From positions 1,596 to 65,595 of the forward strand of contig RCAB01000145.1 in the NCBI GenBank assembly GCA_003640385.1: a stretch of 64,000 nucleotides of DNA, given 5' to 3'. Position numbers and translations under genes: made by a program. Each line of letters begins with the position of its first letter. Within the stretch, counting starts at the first letter, position 1. The stretch is from Setaria digitata (Eukaryota; Nematoda; Chromadorea; Rhabditida; Setariidae). The notes under the pieces were generated by a model. The model ran no database searches. It saw only the letters and a program-made list of their open reading frames with translations, and was not told where the DNA came from. Shown in pieces: positions 54,475-64,000 of this stretch.

Positions 54475-57400
54475 TTAAAATTTTATAACTGATTTGATAT
54501 GCGACATATTATCAGAAGGGCCGGCACCACGATGTCGAAAAGATGATGAGAATTTTGGTGGCATTTTTCGGGAGCATAATAACTGCAAATAAAATTGAAA
54601 TTGATAAATTTTAACAGCAGTTTTAGAAATAATCAAACTTTTAAAATATTGCAATTTAAATCAATCAATTAAAAAAAGATAGAAAATGAAAGGGGAAATC
54701 GAATTTTTGAACTGGAAAATTTGCATTATTTTTAAATAACTGATCGTCAATTTCGCAATTTTTATTCAGGACAAAAGGATAGAAAAGAAAAAACGTTCCA
54801 TTTTTTAATTATTTAAATACTATGTTTTTGGTTTTTCGAACTATAAAAACAAAATTATTCGTCTTCAATCTCATCAAAATTACAAATTAAAATTCAAAAA
54901 ATTCTAAACAAGAATAAATTACTGCGTGAGAATAATAGTTAAATATTGTAATTTTTTTGCAGGTAAAATTTTAGATAAAATAAAAGAAGTAATATACCTG
55001 GGTAAAAAAGTTATGAGAAATGGAATATGCAGTACGGGAAGTATTTAATGATCGTGCATTGGTGGCTTGTGCCAAAATTCGTTTTGGCTTCGATTTTTTC
55101 TTCTTGGCTCTTTTACAATAGCACAATAGCAATGAAACATTTGTATGATGTCGTCCAAAGTAACGTAACTGAAATTTCTTTCAGTTAAAATATTTTTTAG
55201 CCAATTCTTGATATAAAAGCAAGAAAAAAAAAATACACCTCAGTGATAAATTTTATTAAATATTTAAATTATTTAAGAATTTTAAATTAGAAGATTTTAC
55301 ATGATAGTGATGATATGTGATAATTTGATAGCTAATTTAGTCGTATAATTGGCATATTAACCTTTGCACTCATTGCTGGTATCCTCAAAATTACCAGTAC
55401 TGGATTAAATAATGGATCTACAAAGGCTGCAATTCGAGCTAGCTGAAACCAACGTGCCCATTCCGTGGCACTTTCACGTTTGTGAGCGCAAAAAATTGCT
55501 ATTTCAATAAATGTTTGTCCAGCAATGGAAACAAAATATGCACAAATTGATAGTAAAAGTGTATTGAAAAGTATTTCGCGACGTCGTTGTGGCTTACATT
55601 CACTAAAAAGTAATAAATGATAAGTTTTGTTTTCTTTTAGTGATAAAATTTTATGGACTATATTTCAATATTTTCTATGTTTCATTAAATTAGTAGCTTT
55701 TTGATTTTAGGTTGATCAAATTAGTTCCTTTTTCATTAAATACATTTTCAAAAGAATGACAAAAATTATGCATTCTATTTTATTTAAATCTTTAACGAAG
55801 AAAGAAGAAGAAAAAGGAGAAATGTCTTAAATAGTAATTGATTAAATTTGGATTTCGAAAAAAAAAAAAGCCAATATTTTAGAGAGCAACAAAGTAAATT
55901 TTTGGACTTAATATCAATTCTAACAATAGCAACATTTTATCAAATTAATAAAACTTAGTAATTGTAATTCCATTAAAATATAAATATTTTGTTAATAAAA
56001 ATTTTTCTAATTACTAAACAAACCGTGTTTCGCCACCTAGCATAGTGTTTTGTCGAAATACGTTACGATGATAGCAAAGTGTTATCACAAATATCATTAG
56101 TGATATCACTAGAAAAGTTAACGTGAACAGCGTATGACCACGTAGTAAGTAAACGCCGAAATTGTGAAATGGTGAAATTTGATCACAAAGACCACCAAAA
56201 ACATCGTAATCTGATGGTATCAAGCTAGAACAAATAGTTTATGCAATATTTTTTTTTTTTTTTCTTAGTCAAAAGTTTACGTTATAGTTATTATTTTGTG
56301 GTATTTCAGTTAAAAAAAATTTTTTACTTAGCAATTTAAACCGAAATTCATTGATAATTACACTTCAATTTTAATTTACTAGTAACTTTATTTGCCAGGA
56401 AATCATTTTGGGTTATTATTTAATTACGAACGATGGTGGTCTGACTATCATTTCCATTTCCATTTCCATTTGCCATTATGCCTATCACGATTTTATTGCT
56501 AATTATAAAAAAAAAAAACGAGAAAAAGCTAAATTAAAGACTTTTTAATAAGCTTGAATGTTGTTCTGATCATTACATTTAACATGATTTTGCTTCTTAA
56601 TCATCATAATAAAAAGAAAAAATCATTATTTTTGTTTATAGAAGAAAGATTTAACTCTTTTTGATGACATTGAATATCATTTCGACGTGTTTTCAACGTG
56701 GTAAACATTTGACCGATGAAGTGAATTGCTGTAAGCTGAAGGAATGAGAAGAGGAAATGCGTGAGGAATAAAAATATCCAAACAAGTGAAAAAATTGAGA
56801 TAACACACTTCCGTGATAGACGTATGGATTTACCGGCCATTGAACGATTAACAACTACCTGAAATTTTTAATTAATTAAGTGTAAATTTCATTTTTTTTT
56901 CAATTAATTTGTTTTTGTCGCATATTTTATTTATGGTATTTTAGGAAATATACCAATTAGCTTAAAATTTCGATCATATTAGCATGTCTTGAGGTGTTAA
57001 AAAAAAAAAAAAAAAAAGAAAAAAGGATTAATTACTCTAAAATAATGACATTTAGTTAGTAATAACATTATTTAGTTTCGAATTTTACCAATTACTATTT
57101 TTATATTTATTAAGATATTCTAATGTAATTAGTACTCAAATGAGTAATTACTTCAGGCCATATAGTATTATCGGGCTAAATATTGCTTTGTTTTTATTCA
57201 CTTTTAGTTGTTGATGATGTTATTATCATTGTTATTATTAAAATGTTATTAACTTACCAGTACAAGAACAAGCAAACTGGTAAGGCCAAGAAGTGAACCA
57301 TTTTGGGCCAACGAATAAAGCGTTTCTTGAATCATTTGATTAACAAATTTATTGGCTCCAAATAGATTTGCATTCAGAGTTTCAGTTATAGCTAGGGAAG

Positions 57401-60400
57401 CCGGGAGGGAACCGTCAAAATTCTGAATAAAAAAAAAAAAAAAAAAAAGAACAGAAAATTTCAAATTTATTAAAATAGGATGAAAATTATGTGTTTCTTT
57501 TTTCTTTTAACTGAGCAGATGGGAGATTTTCAGGAATTTTAATTCATTTTTTCCTTTCTGTTTGAAAACAAAAAAAAAAAAAGCTAAATCGTTGTCGATT
57601 TATCTAGAATTCTTTGGATGAGTTCCATAATGAAACATTTCTTCTTTAGTGTTTAAAGCAGAATGTCTCCCTAATTAGTTAATTAGTCAAATTATTTCCA
57701 CCTAACTTATTCTGTAAATAATTTGTTCTCAGGTAATTTGATTGTAGATGAACTAGGTGGAAAAAAAATGAACAAAAATCATTTGGCAAAGTTAGCATAA
57801 ATTAATAAGAAGCGCATTTTAAATTTAAGTGATTATTTAGAAGATACACAAGTTGATGATAACAAATCAATCATCACAGATTAGTGATAGCAAATGATTA
57901 TTTTCAATTTTTTAAATGCATTTTCCTGTGAGCAAAAGACATTTAGCCGAATTATACAATTTGTGGCTTTTATCATTTTTAATCATTTGCTTCGAATTCT
58001 TTGATAACTAAAATATAACTCGAAAAAAAGAAAATGGTATCTGATATGAATTCTGATTTTCTTTTTTACCCGAGTGATACGTAGGAATTTAGTATGATGG
58101 GGCCAAAAATTGTTTAAATTAATATTGAAAAATTAGAATTAGTAATAATTTATTTCCATTTCAACTTTTCGTCTTTTCTATTACATTTTCGTTTTGTTGT
58201 TGTTGTCAGTGAGGTGTGATATTTATAGCTATGCAAAATTTTTGACTTCTTAATTTTTTTTTTTTATTGACTAATTAATTACCAAAAATTAGTACCGTAT
58301 CATATAGCAATCGATTCGATTTATCACCAATAGTTTGAAAATGTAAGAAAATAAATGATACGATGAATAAAGAATTGGATAAAATAATATTAAAAACGTA
58401 TAATACAGTAGCTGTCGATAAATGCTTATGTGATTTCCATAGTAGCAATAATAAAACTACAGTAATAATTAGTACCAGTAGCAAAAGAAATGTTTCAATG
58501 TAAAAGCCAATTTCCGCAAACCAAGCTATAGCTCTGCAATGAAGTTGAAAATTAATTACACTTATATTAATTACCGAAATTCAATTTCTTAGCAACAATC
58601 TCATTAATTTAATAATTTCTTAATAGTCAATTATTTCACTCATCACACTAATAATTGATTAATCTTTACTGGCAATTTAATAATCTTTCTCACTGTTAAT
58701 GTTACAGCAACAAAATGAAATAGCAAAAAAAAAAATAGCATGAATGAATTTATTTACCAAAAGAAAAATTCCAATAATTTTTAATTTAAAAAAATTTTTT
58801 CACTACTCTCTTTATTCACCACATACTATCTAGGGTAAAATAAGCTAGATTTTTTTTTTTTTTTCCTTCATACTAATCAATGTCGTTTAATATGACATAC
58901 CTTTTCTGTGATTTTTTCTAGCATAGAAATATATATATATAGTATAAAAAAAAAATTAAATGTTCATTATTTCATATGTATTTTTTCTTCCTAAGTAGCA
59001 AAAATATTATCAAATGTTGATAATTATTACTTAATTTGAGCGCTTGTTTCTTCATGAATGAAAAAATTAGCCTCATAGGAGCATTTTTCAAGTTTGCTAT
59101 CATTATTATTATAATTGAAATTTGTCTCATTGTCATTATTTTCCAAAATGATCAGCTGCTGTTCTCGTTGTTGAGCACACCTAATTAAATAATTAATTTC
59201 ATTAATGTATTTGCAGCAATATCCAAAATTTTAATCATGCTAATAAATAGTTCAAATTGTGGCAAATTTATAAATGTTATCATTTCGGTGAAAAAGAAAA
59301 AAAAAAGAAAAAGACAAAAACAAAAACAAACAAATAAACAAAAGCATAACAATCTCTTATAAGTCATTTGATATCGAAATTATTCGGTGTAAATTTTTCT
59401 TTTTTTTTGCTTTAATATTTACAGTATAGCTTTTTCGATATGTGATGTAAAATTTTTTTAAAATTAAAATTCGTCTTGCTTCTCGTAATTTCCGTTAATG
59501 AGTAATTAATTTACAAAACAAAAAAAAAAAATAATTAATGCTAACATTTTAGCTTGTTCGAGCTGATATTGTAATTTGATAGCTGTTTTGCTGAAAAGTT
59601 GAAGAAGATAACGTGTTTTCAAGACAATTTCCAGCAAGCGACTTTCGCTGCTAACTGCTGCTACCAGATAATTACTGTAAATAAGATAATTATGATAAAA
59701 TTCTAATCATAATTTTGTATTTTAATAATGGACCAAAATGAACTCCTATCATCATTTCATTTCATGCTGACGGATCCGTCGTTCTCTTTTCTTTTTAATT
59801 TTTTCGTTGATAAAATTAAGCAAGCGGAAAAAAAAAAAATATTTTTAATAAATCATTTCTTTCTTTTTGTTAGTAAATTTTTGATATTTCTTTTCATTTT
59901 ACTTTTTAATAAATCAATCAATCAATGTTATGTTATCGTATCATTGAATTGCTGTCAAAATTGCCATACTTAACTTATGCTATCATAAATACTGTCTACT
60001 GATTGTTCCAATTAATTCGTAATGATAATTGATTAATTCTGAGTAATTAATGATTTGTTAACCTCATTAAATTCATGAAATATACATCATTTGCCAGTGC
60101 TTCACCAAACGACGAATATTTTGGTAGAATATTAATGCTAAAATCATTTAATGTATGACAATTTCGAGCAAAACGTTGAAAAAAGGCGTTCATTTTAACC
60201 AAACGTATCATTGAATCGCCGGAACACATCTGAAAAATGATGTATTAAACTTGATTTAATTTAATTTTTGCTATTAATTTTCATCTTTTCTTGAACGAGC
60301 TAACAGTAGCATTATTTGTTACTGTACAATTTTCTTTGAAGCAAATATTAATTAATTAAAACGAACAAGAAAAGACACAAGTGAGTACCTTATTGAGGAG

Positions 60401-62615
60401 ATACAATCGGTCGTTTGTTTTGTCTACAAGACAACGTTGAAATAAATCGTTGTATGTATTTTGTAGTCGTTGACAGATAATGCTTTAATTAATTTCAATT
60501 AATTATGCTTCACTAATTGGTATTATAAATTAGGCTTAATTTACTCAGTAATCCGCAAGAAAAAAAAAATATCATTTCGTAAAAAAAAAAAAAAATTGAA
60601 CAATTATTGGCAAATAGAAAAGCAAATAAAGTGCAGAAAAGGCATGCATTACCTGAAATTTTTTATGAACTCGAAAAGAAATTCAAAATTCAAGCAATAA
60701 CTCAAAATCAAAATTATAATGAACAAGGTGATATCGCTCAAATTAAGTATTTAGAACCAAAATCATGAAATCGAACTAAGAGTGGTGGTGGGAATAAGTT
60801 GGATTACAGATAATAAATTAAAATCGATTAATCGATCAAAAAGTGCCTTAAATTCGAAATAAAAACATCCGCAATATTAAATTAAAATCAAGCAAATAAT
60901 TTGAAATTGAAATAAAATACTGCTGCATTAATTCTTCTTCTTGTCAATTTGTTATTGACAATTTCATTTTCCTTACGATATTACTGCATGTGATATATTA
61001 ATTAATTTTCAGGACTTATCCATTTTCATCAATTCATAAAATTAATTATTACCTGCGATCAGTATTGTTATCCTCGAAAAGTACCCTAAATAAGATGGCA
61101 TATTTCATTAAACCATAAATATTTATATCATTAGTTTGTTGACATACCTTAAAATGAAAAAGAAATTGATGAGAATAAACTGTTTCCGTCTAGTGAATGT
61201 CTAAATTTGATATTTAAATTGTCGATGATGTTTTTATTTTGAATGAAATTTTTTCAAAACAAATAAATTAGTTTTTCAATTCTTATTTGAAAACAGACGC
61301 AAAATCATACACAAAATGATCTTTTCTCTGAAATTAATAAATACATTTTTTGAATTGGATAATTGCTGCAAATATCTTTTAATACTTAAACTGGAAAAAA
61401 TTCATTTGTTAATGTTTAATGATAGCTAATTAATAATTAGTTCTTATTGGTAACTAATTATTTAAAGGTTTTGATTTAAAATAATGGGCAGCAAACAATA
61501 CAAAAGCAGAACATAATTGTTAGAAAATACGAAAATTCAAATATCAGTTATTTTCCGCACGAAAAATTTCGGTTAGTACTTATATGCACCAATTAACAAT
61601 TGATAAATTTCCACATGGATTGAGAATTGATTGAAATCTTCAGGTACTAATTAATAAGAAATTAGTGTTTTCATGCGCTAATTAACAGATGGTTTAAGTT
61701 AGTATAAGTTTGCTAAATTTATTAATGTAAATTATTACACACTAGATGTCCGTTGATTGTTAATTAAATTTGAATAGAATAATAACTAATTTCTATGGAG
61801 GGATATGTACAAATGAAACAGCAATTACTATTAGCCGTGTGCATTAATTGATAACTAATCAATATCAATAAGTTCTAATTAACGAATTTTAACAACCACA
61901 TCTAATAATTGAAAATCTAATAACGGTTATATAAATAACAATTATACGATTATATAACGAGTAACAGTTAAATATTTTTATATATGTGTTAATTATTGGA
62001 TAATTAATATAAATTATGCATTACGCCGGCAGCCAACTCATACTGAACCATTTTAATTGATAATTAATGAATTTTTTTACACATACCAAAGCGTAAGCAG
62101 CTTGCATAATTAATAATTGAAATGTTCGATTGTATTGAATTCCCATACGTTGCCAACTTACAGCGTGATTTATTTCGCAGTACTGAAGTGATTGCATAAA
62201 CCAGACTAACGAAATATAACGTGAAGGTATATAACGTTGAATTTCACGCCGACATAACACGTCATGGTGAAGTAAACGATTAATCTGCAAGAAATAATTT
62301 TTACTATAAATTAATGATTTTTGCCGTACCTAAAATAATATTATGCTTAAATAATCGTTTTTTGTTTTCAATAAAATCAGGCTTTTTTTTGGCGAAATGA
62401 ATAATTTTACTTATCACTTATCGATTAATAGATAAAGTGCTTACTAGTGGTGCTCCGGAGCGATACATTATCAGTCCGCGGTTATCTTGAGTACATAATG
62501 CTGTAATTTTATCACGATTATTGAATGGTGATAACCATTTCAAATTATCCATTGATGATGAGGCCAATGTAATAATACCCGAAAATAGTAACAAATCTAG
62601 TATGAACGAATACAT
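54475..62615 (-). CDS. Orphan rhodopsin-like GPCR with Cys-rich ectodomain
   Basis: Fourteen exons, descending: 62615-62445, 62284-62087, 61147-61053, 60482-60389, 60229-60063, 59674-59546, 59180-59031, 58533-58296, 57422-57258, 56858-56698, 56224-56024, 55602-55362, 55168-54998, 54582-54475; 762 aa with all phases matching. Residues 1-20 are a signal peptide (MYSFILDLLLFSGIITLASS). The ectodomain (about 21-335) has about ten cysteines and sites such as NRT, NNT and NET. TM1-TM2 are in exon 8, TM3 spans the exon 9/10 junction, TM4 is in exon 10, TM5 in exon 11, TM6-TM7 in exon 12. TM7 carries DPLFNPVLVI (652-661), matching the rhodopsin-class D/NPxxY region with Tyr lost. The DRY position reads NRS (473-475). 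The cytoplasmic tail is basic (KKKKSKPKR) and Ser-rich. I recognise the fold class, not the ligand or subfamily. The exon 10 donor (gttgaa) was chosen by phase. Confidence 0.8.
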
Positions 62616-62626
62616 AATTGTATCTT

Positions 62627-62652
62627 CCTGCAAAAAAAAAAAAAAAAAAATT
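62627..62652 (-). promoter_or_regulatory. Probable SL trans-splice or leader acceptor
   Basis: On the minus strand a poly(T) run followed by TTTGCAG lies exactly 12 nt upstream of the receptor ATG. A strong acceptor this close to a start codon, with no coding exon visible upstream, is typical of nematode SL1 trans-splicing. A non-coding 5' exon further upstream is the alternative. Confidence 0.5.
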
Positions 62653-64000
62653 AAATTTTAAATTTTCAAAAGGGGAGCAGAAAATGAAACCAGGAAAGAT
62701 AGCATAGTGATATACTGATAGCTAAATGATTAAAAGTCTATCAGAAACAATAAATTCGCAAAATATCAATAAAAAGAAATTTTTTACCAAAGTATCCTCT
62801 CGTAAATATTCCACCCGTCAATTATCTCCCTTAAATACCCATCCTGAATACCTCCCGTAAATAAGACCCATCCTGAATACCTCCCGTAAACAAGACCCAT
62901 CCTGAATATCATCCGTAAACAAGACACATCCTAAATACCTTCCGTAAACAATACCCGTCCTGAATACCTGAATGCCTTCTCGTGAACATTCACCACCGAA
63001 TATCCTGTCGTTATCTATTCCAAAATCCTATGCTAAATATAAATAAACCTTTAATTCTTACATTTTTTCCTTGTCACAAATTAGCATTCTTAATTAGCAA
63101 GCAAAGAAGAAAGCATACTGACTTTTGAGGAAGTGATAAAATAATTTAGTTGAGTAGGATTTGAGCCATTTCAAATATCTCAAATGAGGAAAATTTTCAT
63201 ATTGCCAAAATCAACCATTGCAACTTTGGCATTAATTCTATCTACAAAATTAATAATAATTTATTCATTAGTTGATTTTTATCAATAAGATTATTTTTAT
63301 CATTAAGACACTTATCAATGGGTTTGTTAGTTTTATCAATATGATTAACTCCTGCGTTCATAAAATTATCAGTTCAACTGATAATATCACGAGTAGTATG
63401 AGTAAGAACATTCGTTCTAGCAATGTGATTATTAGTTCCATTGACAGGACTACTAGTTCAGTTAAATAAGCATTAAGTATTAATGAGCTATAAGTGATCG
63501 AAACAGCAGCTACCGTCGGTCTACAGTGACAGGATAGTAATATTTTTTAGCTCTTCTTCCATTCATCACTCATAACAAAGTAATTATCTAATTAAAGAAG
63601 AATACAATTGGAATTTTCCATTTGCGCCAATTCAATAATTTATTGTCTTTAAGATAATGAATTCATTTCATCGCATCTATATGGCTGATGAAGGCAAAAT
63701 GGAATTTCAAAAAATGACATAAAATTTTTTTTTTAAAGTGATATATGAAATTTCTATACATTTCAATTACTGCCGATTTAACAAGTGGAACTGTCTTGGC
63801 AATGACAAATTGTGTTGAGATTTGCAAAAAGAAAAAAAAAGTAATTGAAAATAAATTACAAATTTTTTTTAATGTGTAAAAATTTGATCTAAATGAAATA
63901 GAGTGAAATCATGAATTCAATTTGATTTGTGGAGAATTTCAGTTGCTCAAAATTTTTAACAAAAATGAACTTTGATAATCTTGCCAAATTTTTTTGTGTC
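62653..64000. other. Non-coding region upstream of the receptor gene
   Basis: It should include the receptor promoter. It holds a 29-bp minisatellite (62838-62970) and, at about 63280-63470, loosely repeated TTATCA/ATTATCAGTT words that keep one frame open without looking like a protein. No gene is supported. Confidence 0.55.
62838..62970. repeat. 29-bp minisatellite, about 4.5 units
   Basis: Units start at 62838, 62867, 62896, 62925 and 62954. The consensus begins CCCATCCTGAATACCTCCCG and continues TAAACAAGA. The first two units differ by one base; later units diverge gradually. It is markedly richer in C than the surroundings. Confidence 0.85.

Noticed and set aside
56433..56502. Extra receptor exon encoding a Gly/Asn repeat between exons 10 and 11
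   Set aside because: No combination of its donors fits the phase of exon 11, while the direct join 56698 to 56224 fits.
54475..62615. Polycystin or TRP channel as the identity of the large minus-strand membrane protein
   Set aside because: There are seven TM segments after a signal peptide and ectodomain, a DPxxNP motif in the last one, and no pore or TRP helix.
1..64000. CRISPR arrays, bacterial operons or integrated viral genes
   Set aside because: No regularly spaced repeats with unique spacers, no ribosome-binding-site-led gene clusters and no viral hallmark proteins were seen.

Overview
The window is nuclear DNA of a nematode. It is very AT-rich, with A/T homopolymer runs in almost every intron and spacer, short phase-conserving introns ending in TTTTCAG or TTTTAG, and genes whose nearest relatives I can place are animal genes with nematode-type structure. 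The composition and the roughly 22 kb many-exon trp-4 locus suit a spirurid or filarial worm, but the species is an inference. Ten single-N positions (6448, 16407, 34096, 34234, 41315, 45422, 51104, 51375, 52405, 53526) are each flanked by near-identical direct copies of the same sequence, so this is a draft scaffold with unmerged contig ends.

Layout on the + strand. 1-6.6 kb is non-coding. 6.65-8.05 kb holds a possible small secreted protein. 8.24-15.38 kb is a complete 17-exon CHD1L/ALC1 chromatin remodeller (SNF2 helicase plus C-terminal macrodomain, 862 aa). 20.43-23.61 kb is a six-exon ENL/AF9 homologue (YEATS domain plus C-terminal ANC1-homology domain, 361 aa). 27.1-49.1 kb is a 32-exon TRPN mechanosensory channel, the trp-4/NOMPC orthologue (about 1951 aa): a long disordered N terminus, about 29 ankyrin repeats, six transmembrane segments and a TRP helix. 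One trp-4 exon (three ankyrin repeats) appears twice because of an assembly duplication.

Layout on the - strand, convergent with trp-4. 62.6-54.5 kb is a 14-exon orphan rhodopsin-like receptor (762 aa) with a signal peptide and a cysteine-rich ectodomain of about 330 aa. Downstream of it lie an unrecognised Ser/Thr- and Lys-rich protein gene (53.8-51.5 kb) and a small coiled-coil ORF pair (51.0-50.2 kb).

The reading frames were built by joining exons at visible splice sites. For CHD1L, ENL, trp-4 and the receptor the total exon length is a multiple of three and no internal stop is left. There is no single pathway here: two genes are chromatin readers or remodellers (poly-ADP-ribose and acyl-lysine signalling) and two are neuronal or sensory membrane proteins. 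I saw no convincing tRNA, rRNA, transposon or CRISPR array.
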